DNA from: Callaeas wilsoni
Lineage: Eukaryota > Chordata > Aves > Passeriformes > Callaeidae
Direction of reading: 5' to 3'
Assembly: GCA_013398955.1 (NCBI GenBank)
Contig: VWPU01008511.1
Span: 124,001 to 188,000 of the forward strand
Length of the DNA stretch: 64,000 nucleotides
Under the pieces are notes generated by a model that saw nothing but the letters and a program-made list of their open reading frames with translations, was not told the DNA's origin and did not search any database. The position numbers were made by a program, and so were the translations under genes. Below are positions 35,009-47,465 of this stretch, in pieces; the first letter of the stretch is position 1; every line of letters starts with the position of its first letter.

Positions 35009-36714
35009 ATTAAACAGTTACAGTTTGGGGCATTTTTTCTTAAAGAAGGTTAAAATCACATCTAACATTCACTTCAATTAATAATAGAGTGAAAGTTAAG
35101 TTACAGAAAATCTAATTATCATATTGCAAGTTCTTTGAATAATATCGTGTAAATGTTTGGGTTTTTTTAAAAGGGGAAACTTAAGTACAATTATAGTTTT
35201 GAAGGTGCTCTTCTTACCTCTATTACAGAAGCAATCTCTGTTCATACACCAAAAAAAGTTGTTTGCAACAGTTGCCTGTTGAAGGAATGCCTCCTTGTCT
35301 GTATTGAAGTGTTTGTAACTTTTTCTGTGCACCAGCCAGAAGAAAGACAACTCTTGCCAAGATATATTGTTAACAAGAGAAATTTAGAATATCTGTGCCT
35401 TAGTGAAAATGTCAGTTCTTTGTAATGGCTGAGGACCAAGTTCGGAAGCTGAATTCTAGATGTGTTTAGGGAAGGCATAGGTAGCCTATAGATAATACAG
35501 TCTGTAATTAGCCAGAATGGTAGTTTCTTAGTTTGCTCTGTGGGTAGATGGAAAAATTTTATTTATAATTGATTTTCCACATGAGAAATGTATTCTGGAA
35601 ATGAGAAAAAAATCAAAAATATTGGAAACTTATTTTCAGTTTTGAAGATGGTCCTTCTCTTCTGGAGACTTTTAAGCACCCAGCTGATGTGAGAAGGTGG
35701 CTGGAAGAATAGTATTGAGAAGGAGAGTAAGAGTCACCTGGGAACTGTAAATGGAGAGATTCATAGTATGACAGAATTGTTTGGGTTGGAAGGGACCTTA
35801 AAATCATCTAGTTCCAACCCCCGTGCCATGGGCAGGGAACCTTTCCTTATGCAGTGGTCAGTAATGGAGAGATCTGAGTGGGAGAGTTTTTGGTGGAAAA
35901 ACATTATTCTTGGTTATGTATGATTTTTTTTTTCCTTGCTGACGATTTTGAATACTGAAAGTTGAAATCAAGAGTTTAAATTTTAGTAATAAAAATGCCA
36001 ACATCATGTAAACAAACTCACTTTTGTTCCCTCCCAGGGTATGGGAATGTGCTCCTTCCTTGGGGGGATCGTTCAGTTTCACCGAGAATGCGTGGGTTTC
36101 TGTGGTTTAGAGCTTTCTTTGGAATCAGGGGGCCAGAATGTTTTTTGGAGGGAATTTTCTTTGTTTTCCAAATCTGCTTGGGATGACCGCTTTAATGGAT
36201 GAGGAGATGAAAGTACTGTGTCAGAATTGTGACAAGTTCATATTTTGTGGATGATGAAAATCAGAAATGAGATATATTAAGAATTGCAGAGGAAAAAATA
36301 ATTATGTTCTGATTTTTCCTACTATTTGAGTTTCACAAATACAGTTCAAGCATGAAAAGAAAAAATTTTCATTTTTTTCCATATGTAATGCATCCAAATT
36401 TTGTGCCCATTTTCTGCCACTATTTTAGAAACAGCAATAGGTGTGAAAAAACAACTGTGTAGGTTGCTCCCTCTATTTAGGCTGTAGCTGCTCATTGCAG
36501 CAAATGAAAACATTTATCATTGGGGGGTGACTGTTGCTTGAATTAAACTTATGATTCATTGCAGAAGGGTAATTACAGTTTTTAAAGTGTTTTGGTTTCT
36601 CATCTTTGTGTAATTTACTCAATCTAAAGATTAGGGATGATTTTTCTTTGGAGGTTTTTACTCTGCTGACTGCTTTGCAACCTCTCACACTTGTGAGAAT
36701 GATGTTTAAATAAA
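35009..36714 (+). terminator. GEN1: Candidate GEN1 polyadenylation signals
   Basis: After the GEN1 stop at 34311, hexamers in the sense strand are ATTAAA at 35009-35014, AATAAA at 35988-35993 and AATAAA at 36709-36714. Which one is used cannot be told from sequence. If a distal site is used, a short antisense CR1 fragment (about 35759-35850) would lie in the 3' UTR. Confidence 0.4.
35759..35850 (-). mobile_element. Short CR1 3' end fragment
   Basis: About 90 bases in antisense CR1 order: TTCATAGTATGACAGAAT, GGGTTGGAAGGGACCTTAAA, TCTAGTTCCAACCCCCGTGC. It is severely 5' truncated, as is usual for CR1. Confidence 0.85.
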
Positions 36715-39700
36715 TTGAGGGGGTGTAACGTAACTTCCTTCTGCAGGGAATATTTCTACAGAATTATGTTAAACTGCCTGTAAGAATAAATCAATTGATG
36801 CATCAACCTCATGAGCCTGAATAGATTTTCTTTTATCATCTGTCCTGCTCTGTCTGAATAGTCTCTACCAAGGTGCTTCATATAAAGTAATAAAAATGTA
36901 CCCACTGTGGAAGTGGGGCAGGTAAGGGGCTCATCGGTCTTAAAATCGTTTTCTGAAAGGTTTTCTGCACAACTACTGTCCCAGACTGAATACTTTAGCT
37001 GATCTGTCACTCGTTGTGCTGGCATCCCTCTAGCTTGAATGATGCTCAGAGATACAGAGCAGAGCCATAGGTTCTCTTAGCAGTATAAATACCATGATTT
37101 CCACTTACAAACAGTGTTAACCCTTAAATGCAGCTCATTTGTTTAGCATAGCTTGACAAAGGGAAACATTTGCTTGGCATTCCTTAGGATTGTAACTCAC
37201 TATTGCAGGGCCACAATCAACAAGAAAGGAAAATAAATGCTGTTTACATGTAATATATACATAGAGACCTAGAAGAAAAAGTATAATTTAAAAGAAAAGA
37301 CCACCTCTCAATGTCTCTGTATCCCATTGTTATTTTTCCATTGGTAGAGATTATTGAAATACTTATCCACCTGTGAACCTACCTAACAAACACAAAAATT
37401 TGATGAGTACAATAAATCTTTTGCCAGTTAACCAAGAAATTTCCTGATTTGGGAAGGGGATTATTTAACATTGAGCATCTGCACAGCCTTGGCTCGATGC
37501 TCTTATGTCAAGGAAGATGCTTGGAACTGGAGTGGCAAAAGAGACTAATGGCAGCTGTTACTTGAGACAAGATAGTCTTTTCATGTCTAAAAAGGTGTCA
37601 GGCCCTGCCATATCATAACAGCAGATAAAAGGAACCTGCAGTTAGAATATTACTGGGAGCTGTTGTAAACCCAAGTGCTACTGGCGAAACCGTAAACTCG
37701 GCGCTAGATTTAGCGCTTTTTCCTTCAGGAAACAAAACACTTTAACTGTTTCAAGAAAACAAAATTATGATGGGTGACAGAACCACTCTGCACAGTTCCC
37801 CTGCTCATGTATCCTGCATTATAGCTACCATTGGTACTGAACTTAATTTAATTTAAGATTAATCACATATGAAACTTTAAAAGTTCTTTAAGCCCAAGCC
37901 TAGTTTCCACCCCTGCCCCAATTTCCCTTGACCAAGCGCTGTAGAGGTTTTGTCACTTCAGAGACTGAGCACAACTGGAGAACAGACAAACCTTTGAAAA
38001 TTTTGCTCATTGAAAACAGCTACCCCTACTAAAATTCCAGATGGATATTTAAATTTAATTAGCTGCCTGAATAAAAATCAATTTAGGAAAAGAAGTTAAT
38101 CAGGAATATTTTTAATGCCAACATAATGTAGAAGTAGCTCTACATTAGTATTTGTTATTTTAATATCTTATTTTAAAATGCAATTTGCTCTGCTAGAGCA
38201 CCTCTGCAGCCAAGCTTGCAGCCCAGCTAGTTGTCTCACCAAATATTTTTAACAAAGATTGGATCTGTGGTACGTTTTGGGTATTCTTTGGCACGTGGTA
38301 GAAGGAACTGTGAGTGTGGTCTGTTTTGGATAATTTCATGGACAAACTAGATGAACCCTTACATGCTGTCTTCCTCCATCCCAACATCCCAGTGTTGCCC
38401 TGGCAGTGACATCACCTAAGAACAGACAGACAAGATAGGCTCAACCCTAGAAATGGTCCAAGTTTTATCTTCCTCAAAACCACGAAATTCGTGGCCCCCT
38501 TTGAGGCCAGATTCAGGCTGTCTTTCAGTCCAACAGGAATGCCACATCCCAGAGCAGATTTAGCTTCTAAGCCTCTTTGTCTGTCAGCCCACTGCAATGC
38601 GTTGTAAACATTTTCTTTGAACCTTTTGCACTGGAGAGTTAAATTTGCTGCTTGATCTACAGCTGGGTGGGAAAGAGCCGTGAAGTCAGTTTCGGAATCT
38701 CCAAAACCTGAGGTTTAATGGAACAATGAGCTTCAAGACTGACAGCCACATGCATACCTAATGTACAGGGGCTTCATAGGACTTTCTCTCCAGACTAATG
38801 TGTTGCTAGTTTTTCTAATTATTGAATGGCTCCTTTACCAAATCAGACCTGCCAGTTAGAAATGTGGAATAGAGTCTGATTTCTGCTAATTAGTGCCATG
38901 CCTTCCAGATGAGAAAGAAATCAGCAGTGGCACTGCTGACAGCGCTGGGCAGCCAGCTCACATGTGCTTCCCTAAGCTGTGATGTGGGCTGTCTTTGGCT
39001 GGCAGTCACATCAAAAAATATGGAGGGTACAGGAGGTTTTACATGAGGATGTAAAGGTTTTGCCTTGATGAGCTATCAAAAAACTGAGAAAGGTGATGCT
39101 GATATTGGAGAGAAGTTTAGGAAATACAACAGAAGAGCAGGAAATACTACAGGAGGGTGGCATAGCGCAAATATGAATCCTGAATTCCCAAGCACTTGTG
39201 TTTCCAGGTTTGGTATAACCTCCTGGGAAAGCCCAAGGCATGCAGATCAGCAGCTCTGCCTTTGTACAAACCCAGCTGAACTGTTGTCCTCCCTGTGCAT
39301 GGCTCTTACAACAATTTTTAGTGAGGCATGCACAACCCAGCATCTATTCCTGCTTTTCTATTACCTTTTAACCCAAAATTTACAAGCTTTAGAGCGTGGT
39401 TTCAGGTAGTGGTTTGTTCTGTCTGTGTTTATTATTTATCATGAGATGTGTAGGAATGGTAGGTGTTCTTTCTGTCAAATCCAAGGGAAGGTCACGGGTT
39501 CCTGCTCATACATTTCCAAGCAGAAGTACACCTTTATTCTGGTGTCTACTGAAATGCCATCATCAAAGAGGATGTCACTTTGTTTCCCTTTCTAAAAATC
39601 CCTAATCTTCTTGCAGATTGCTTAGAATTTGCAAGAAAGATATTCTGGAAAAGCTGTAGCCTCATGATTTTTGTTTGTGATTTCTAAAGAAATACTGTAA

Positions 39701-40573
39701 TCTGTTGATGGCATATTGTTATTTTCCCCCAGTATTACAGTCAGTTGCTAGCTGCTATGGTTTTTAGTATGGTAATGGTAAAAACTCATAGAATATGTTA
39801 TTCTGATGTTCTGTTTTAAGAACATTCCTTTTAGCAATGTCAAAATAAAGCACTACAATAATCACATAGGTAAGGCGTTCTGAGATATGATAATGAAAGC
39901 AAGCAGGATGAACACTGACATTTTCTGTTTGGGGTTTGTGGTGGGCTTTTTCAGCTTCAAAGGCCAAGTTTCTATTTACAAACCTTTATCCAGAACCTTC
40001 TAATCCAGCACTTCCCACATTGTAATCTCTGGTGTTAATCATTTGGAAAGTGGGCTGAAAACTATCCCGTAGTAATCCATTGATTTCTGTATAACAACCT
40101 AGCATATTTAATAAAAAAAATTTTAAAGACCACTAATTCTTTGCTTATTCTGTTATCTACAGCTCACCATTGAGGTCTTACAAAGAGAACATTCCTCTCC
40201 CTACACTGATAAACTGAAGAATGTAACTGTGTAAAATGGGCACGTGGCTCTGTCATTGAAAATGTTTGAATTTTTACAGCGAACTGAACAAATCCACCAA
40301 GATTATATTCCTTCCAACAATAGTGGTGTGTATCTTGCAAAAACTTCTTTGTGATTGTATATTTACCTTGTAAGATACCAGCAATTTAAGTGTGGGGTTT
40401 TTTTTTCTTTTCTACTACAAAACCAAAAAGTTTGTGCTGGGAAGCCATAAGTTACAGATTCAGAAAAAATTGCTTTTAACAATCATTGGTGTTTTCCAAT
40501 GGCCAGGCCACTCTCACCACAGAAGCCAAAGACTTGGAGCTGCTCTGACATGACAGTGAAGAGGGAGGTTTCA

Positions 40574-41085
40574 AAACTGTAGGGTCATCCATATGGGTAT
40601 CCATATGGATGGGTATCTGGGCATGCAAAACCGTAGCCTCATCCATGTGAGTATCCATATGACCTTGTGTAGCCCTCTTGCATGGAAATCTTACAACCTT
40701 GTTACTCGTGCCTGGGGAAAAGACCCGAGTTTGTATATGGTGATTAACTGGTTAAACAACTCGGAATATAACCCAAGCAAGTTACTGTGGCGGGATGAAT
40801 ATTTCAGAAAGGGAATATATTAAAAATCTGACCAACAGAGGAGCCAGTGAGGTACAAAGTGTGCGTGGTGCAGATAGAAGTTACCAGCACAGATGTTCTG
40901 GGAAGTCTCACCAGACCCACCTGAGGACACTGTCTGAGGAAGCTTGTGGAGCTCAGGGTCCCCAGCCAGCTCCTCTCAGACACTGCCTTGTCCAACGCAA
41001 CCAAGAGCTTTCTGACAGCAGCCTATCCTCTTTCAGGTTCCAAATAAAGTTCACTTAACAAAACCTCTCTGCTGTTGTTCATTTA
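40574..41085 (+). mobile_element. Probable solo LTR with internal tandem duplication
   Basis: The right part has AATAAAGTTCACTTAACA (polyadenylation signal at about 41043) followed by CTCTCTGCTGTTGTTCATTT and an end near TTAACA, the typical R/U5 layout of an LTR. The left part holds an imperfect tandem duplication of about 55 bases containing TCATCCATATGGGTATCC-like units (40580-40664). Family and exact left end are unknown; no internal genes. Confidence 0.5.
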
Positions 41086-44000
41086 ACAAAATACAGTGCT
41101 AGGATTTTCCCTTATAAATAAGTATAGTGCGATTGTGGGGGTTTACAACTTGCTCTTTTAGTCAATTAAATTGATCAAATATTCTATTACATCATTGAAA
41201 TTATCCGTAAAAAACTCCAAGACATAGTACCTCTTAGGAAAGTAATTATGTTTGCAGAATGGCAGACAAAAGTAAAGATGAGTACAGCATCTATCTGGAG
41301 AACACACAATTTAGGAAATGCACATTAAAAAATTCCCCTAAATGTGATTCAGGCTAAGAAGCCAGTTGATAATTGCTATTATATCAATCACAGTAGTTCA
41401 TAGTTTGGCAATGAAAAGGAGTGGCTCATTGTAAGTGCTCTTTTATTAATCTATTGTCACAGATCTCACTTTAACTTTAATAGCAACATTATGTGATCAC
41501 ATATTTTATTTATGGATCATTTGAAGAATCTGTTATGCAGATATTCGGATTAGTGGGCTATCAAACCATTAGCCAAATAAATCTAAAGGTAATAAAACTC
41601 ACAGGAAGATAGATGGCTTTCTTTTTCTTGTTCTTTTCAGCTAATTCAGGCTAATTTAAGCCTTTCACAGAATGGTGATAATGAAGGATTTGTTCTCAGC
41701 AGCGTTATGGCAGGTGATTTGCATTTGAAAGTTTGACACATTTATAGGCCTTTGATCTTTTCTCCTCAGTGCTTGTGCCCCTGGCCAGACACCTACATGC
41801 ACGTTTTACCAGGTGGAAGACCTAGGAGCAAAAGTTGCTCTGAGAGTCACCCTGAAGATGTACACTAGAAAAAAATAATTGAACTATTTGTGTCCAGAAA
41901 ATATTTTATTGCTGAATTTGAGTGGCCTTTGTGTAACACCAAAAATAAAATACATTGAGACTTATTTTATTAGAGTTTATTTTAAATTATAGAAAGTCCT
42001 CATGGAAAATTTTAAAGAATACAGTCTGATGGCCTGCTAGCTATAAAGATTGGCTTCTTCTATAGCTTTGAATTTATTATTGAAAGGAACTTCTTGCTGG
42101 AAGGAATTCTTCTTGCAAAGAATTTTGACACCAAGTGAGAAAAGATTGTGGCAGTGATGGAGCCACTTATTAAATATTATTTAAAATTTTACTTTGCTAG
42201 AAAAAAAAAGAAAACAAAAAATTTACTCTCTGGGCAAGAGAGCTATCTTTGGGCTGGATGAGGAAGCCTTGAAAAAAAAAATCAGGGTGCTACTGGCACC
42301 ATGAGCATGTGTGAACATAATCAAACACACAGCCCTAGGATATATAAAAGATGTTCTTAATATTTACTGACGTCAGTATAAGTAGGAAGTCTAAGGATTC
42401 AGTAGGAACATAGCTGAGTATTTGAAACAGGACTGTTGTATCCTTCATGATTCTTTAAAATTTAACATAACTAGCTGATTCCTCTGCTGGATCATAATGA
42501 TGAATTCCAGGTGTGTGAGCCAGTGCCTTATTTCATTCTCATCTCAGATTTGATTCCTAAAGTAGTCTGAGTTCACTAATTAAAAATTCCCTGGAGGAAA
42601 TTCCTTCCTGTTCCATTAGCAAATGATATTTCTACAAATTGAGATTTTCTTCTGAAAGAATATAAGGCTTTGTAGGTTCCTTGGAGGAGGACAGCCTGTC
42701 TGATCTCAGGAAAACTCCAAGGATGGAGTGTTTGGCCAAATAGCCTCAGGCTCTAGGTTTTATTTGGGAGGATGCAGGCCACCACCCCAGAATACAAGGC
42801 CTTTTTAAAGCTGTGTAATGAGTATTGATTAGCCATTGTCTGGAGTACACTGAATGTAGCAGGGACTAGGTAAATGTTAGCTTACTTTGGATGCACATCA
42901 ATAGGGAAACCTCAATAGCCCTTCTCAGTCCCTGGGTATTTTCCTCCCTCTCCTTTAAAAATGCTCCTTCAATCTAAGAGTTAACTTCAGGTTGAATGTA
43001 CTTGAAAAATTCAGTTCTCAGTACATTTTCTTCTTCAAAAGAGAACGCCATCCGTGTTACTTTGCTTTCAACTCATCACGGAACGTCAGATACCAGATAA
43101 GAGCGAGAGACTGATGAATGCGCATCTCACCCTGACAGGGCAGGTCAATGTCAGGGAAATCAACGTTTTCCCTTTTTTTTTCTTCTTTGTTTTTACTGCA
43201 ACCCATTTGCCAATATTTACTGTAGAAAATCACTCCTCTGGAAGCTCAACTGGCTTAAAGCAGTATCAACTGGAGAATTTAGATTTAATTTCTTTCTATT
43301 TCCGTCTCCATTTTATAGTCTTTTAAGCTGGCCACTGTGGTGGGCACTATAGAGATCTCTGCAGAAAGGTAATCCCTCCCCTGACACAGGGAGAGATTTG
43401 GGGGAGCAAGAGCAGAAGACAGGGTCTTTGTGATCATGCGGGCCAGTGGCAGAGCTGAGAATGGGACACTGGTGACCTGATTTCCTGTCCTGATTGTGAC
43501 TTGATTGTGCTGCCTCTACAAACAGTGCTTTACTGTTTTCCCTGGATTGTGGCAAACTGGATCCTTAGAGAGTGGAGCTGTAGCCAGGACCAGCTGCCTC
43601 CTGGATTTGCATACTTGCCGTTGTGAGATCTACCCGCTTATTCATGCATGCACCGCTTTTACACATCCCAATTACCATTAACTAAGCAGGAATTCAGGCA
43701 GGGTGCAAACCAGATGTCTGTGTCTCTTCAGAGTGATGGGCACAGCAGCACACAGCTAAATGGGCTCTCAGAATGAAGGCAAGCTAAGGGTTTGATTGGT
43801 AATCCTTTTTTCCCTCTAGTTCTACATTTTACCTTCTCTTTCTTTGACCTGATAGATTCATAAGTCTGACTTACTGGCCCATAGTTAAGTATTCCTGGTA
43901 GGAGTTTGGGTTTTTTACTCTCTTTTATGTTTAAAAATATAAATAAAAATAATATAATAATTTTCTAAACAGCAGTGACCAAAAGTAGAATTTTTTTCAA

Positions 44001-47000
44001 CTTTACAACCTTAACTGAGTCCCTATCTGTAACTATTTACTATAACAATCTAACTATTTGATAGGCTGTGCTTAGGACTGCCTAAAAAGCTTGTTTCAAG
44101 TGGATAATTAAATGTTTCCTGCTTAACTTTACCCATGCAACTGAGCAGATAAAGAGAGACGTATGATTTATATGAGTAGGGAATGTCAAGAAAAGGCATA
44201 GTTTTCTACTGTCAGTACCAAGAAGCACCAAAAAGAGTGAGACACAGAAAATCAAGTAGATGAAACCTTAAAGAAAGAGAGAGAGAAATTAAATTAATTA
44301 AATGATAAAGAAAAGAGGAAAAGGAATAATATTTAGTGATAGATGGGACAAGCTAGAAGTAGAAAAATTGAGAAGGGGTGGAAAATAAAAGTTGATCATG
44401 AGGTAAAGTAAAGGAGCAGGGTCTTCAGCAGTAGAGAACACAGACCTCTGCACTATGGCTTTGTAACCCAAACACAACTGTCCAAAAATATAATCAAGCA
44501 GGAAAAATATCTGTGCCTTCTATCACCAGCAGGAAACCTATAATGCATCTCTGAAAGGTCAAAGGCTTTTAAGACTCAGGAATTGTGTTTGTTGCCTCTT
44601 TCCTGCAGCGTGCAAAGAGCTGGGCTGCTCTTGGTTCCACCGTCCCGTCAGGCAGCTGCAGCTGCCCCGAGCCCTCTTCCCACCTGCGCCCCTGGCCAGC
44701 TTGGTGACCCTTCTCGGGACTTGCTCCACTGCTTCAACCCACCAGGCTTCCCAGCTCTTCCAAGAAGCTGCCTCCTGGCTTGTCCCCCTGAGCCCGTGCT
44801 GCTGCATGGGGTTATCCCAGCCAGCACAGGGATTTGCCTTTGCTTTCTTTGCACGTCCCAAGGCTGCTCCCAGATAATTTTCTCCAGTCCCTCTGATGGA
44901 ACCTCTGCTCTCCAAGACATTAACCACTACCCACACTTCAACATCATTTGAAAACCTCTGCATACACAGCATTACCTATAAAAAATGTGAACAATTTTAC
45001 TCAAATATATTCATGGGACTCTTGAAAGAGTTTAATTCAGCAGGCAAAATTCATGGAAGCACTCTGAGCAATTGCAAAAAGAACCCCCCGAAATTAACAT
45101 CCCATTAAGATTCATCGACAGCCTGAAGGACAGATTTTTTTTTTTCTTTTTTGGTGGGATTGAATGTGATTAAAATTAAGATTTAGCAACTTGCCAAGAA
45201 ATTTATGATTGCAATTTGAAAGCAATGGTCCTCACCCATGGGCTAACCACACGCCGTGAAAGGTGCTCAAACAGACACACAGCATTTCATTTCAGAATGT
45301 GAACTATGTAAGTGCTAAATAAAATCTGTAATCTAACACTTGTAGGTTGTCTCTTATCCAGACTATTGATCCATTTTATAATTATTAAACTGAACTGCAA
45401 GCTGTGCCCAGAGCATAACTTCATTTAGCACAGGATGAAACATGGTTTCTGTTAGCAGCATACAACAATTCTGCACATCAGTGCCAGGATGTAGGGGAGG
45501 AAGAAATGAGCAGATACTGATGAGGGGGTTCAGTGGACAAGAAGGAACAGCTTGAGCTGAAATGTAATCACATAAATTGAAAAATAGCTCCCTTCACAAA
45601 CACCTAGCTTCAGCTCTGCAGCTTGACTACAGAGTCACAACTGAGATTTTAATGCAATTTTCTTGCCTATTGGAATTTCTTGTAAGATTTCCCTAGTTTT
45701 GGAAAATTCATCACGTTGCAAAATAAATTCATGAAAGCCCATTTTAATAGAAGGAAAGCAAGACTACAAACCCTTAGGTGCTATCCCAGTCTTTTAATAA
45801 GTCCTGTGAAACCACTGTTACACATGGCAATCATCCCACTGTTCATGGGACAGTAGAAGAAACAGTCAGGGATAAAGTATATTGTGCTCACAATTTATTA
45901 AATTTGAATGTATGCTTTTTCGTAGGAAAGAAGGTATTGCTGATCTTGAAATACTTGCAACAGGTAACCTTCCATCTCTCCCATGAAAAACTAAGATATA
46001 TCCACTCCATTACAACAGACAACAGTTTTTAAAACTAAATGGGAAAGCTGATATAATTAGCTGCACTAAATGATAATAGAGTTCTCCTGCAGAAATAGCT
46101 TCTATTATTTTGATAATATCTATTAGTTCTCATTTCTGAGCAAAATTAATCTTACTAGGCTCTCCTTCCTCCCCCAGCTTTGCCCTTTCCTTCTGGCTGA
46201 AGTAGCCAGTGGACATTAAAGACCAACCACATAGTCAAACCTCCTTTTAACTTCTGTTAACAGGGGTATTAAAAAGACATTCCTAAATATCAGCTGAAAA
46301 CCACTAGGTAATAAACTCTCTACTTGAAAGGTGGGTAGGTGTAAATTCCACACGTAGGGCTTTTCATCTGGGAAGCCAGTTGCTTGGAGATCAGATGTTT
46401 TAAATGAATTGCGGAGCTGATGTCACTTGTCAGTCGATGGAGACTGACGCTGTTTGGAGGATCAAATACTTACATTTGAGGATGTAAAGCAAATAGATAA
46501 GTCCTGATCCTGCCAGCCCAACACCAGAGAGATGCTTGTTCACTATGCAAAGCACCAGAGAAATCAGTTACACTCACTTGACTCTTTCTTCGCCATGAGG
46601 AGGGTCCAGTCTGGATATTTTGGAGCCGTGCCCTTGAGAATATTAAAAGTTTTAAATGTTTATGGCAGGATTTTTTAACAGCATTAGAACTAGACTTTTT
46701 CTGGTCTTACTACAAATTAATAAAAACATTTTCTCTTGTGCCAGCCACAGGTTTGCATGGCCAAAGGCAGTAATAACAATTAGACATCCAATTTACACAT
46801 TATTTTCATTGATTATAGTAAGGATTTTGGGCTCCTTCTCATAGAGCTGGACTGAGAATTGGTCCTTGTTCTCTTACTGCCTTCTTTCTGTCTGGGAATT
46901 GTAAGTGGCTATGCATCTGCATTCTTTGGCACATTGACCTCAAAAAAACCCCAAATGTATGGATTTGTTGACCAGCTTGCTTATTTAGAAGTCTTATTTG

Positions 47001-47210
47001 TTTCAGTTGAGGTCAGACCCAGATTAAACCTTCTTCCACAAGTAGGAAGGAAGCTTCAAAGTCTAAAAATTCTAAAAAAACCCCCAATCCTATCCAAATT
47101 GAAGCAAAACCTTAAAAAGGAGAAAAGCATTGTCTGGTGGCTAATGTAACTCTGGATAACAAATGTGGTGGATCCTTTCCTTCCTTTATTGCTAGCTTGG
47201 GTGTAAACAG

Positions 47211-47248
47211 AGGTGTTCAACACTGTTTTTCAGAAGTGTTGAACACCT
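47211..47248. repeat. Perfect 14-bp inverted repeat with 10-base loop
   Basis: Left arm AGGTGTTCAACACT (47211-47224), loop 47225-47234, right arm AGTGTTGAACACCT (47235-47248). Each arm contains the near-palindrome GTGTTNAACAC. It could form a hairpin or act as a paired protein site; its role is unknown. Confidence 0.95.
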
Positions 47249-47436
47249 GCTGCGTCTGCTGAAGTTAGTGAGACCTGCAGCTGCTTGCCCCACATTTTAT
47301 GTGTGGCGATTGCCTCCTCGTCCAGGATGGCCACTGCCACCTCCACAGTGAGCGGGTGCCTTTGCAGACAGTACTTGGGGAGCCGCTTGTAAAATAGGAG
47401 GTGAAGTGACTGTAAAAGCTTTTGGGAGATGCTTTT

Positions 47437-47465
47437 TTTGTTTGTTTGTTTGTTTGTTTGTGTTT
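47437..47465. repeat. (GTTT)n microsatellite
   Basis: A simple tetranucleotide run, about six to seven units; it gives a false Lys/Gln/Thr-rich frame on the minus strand. Confidence 0.95.

Larger units (their letters stand above)
34312..40460. other. GEN1 downstream region and spacer
   Basis: GEN1 3' UTR candidates come first, followed by AT-rich non-coding DNA. Apart from the CR1 3' end at about 35759-35850, I recognise no repeat and no gene. No open frame here shows a known domain. Confidence 0.55.
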
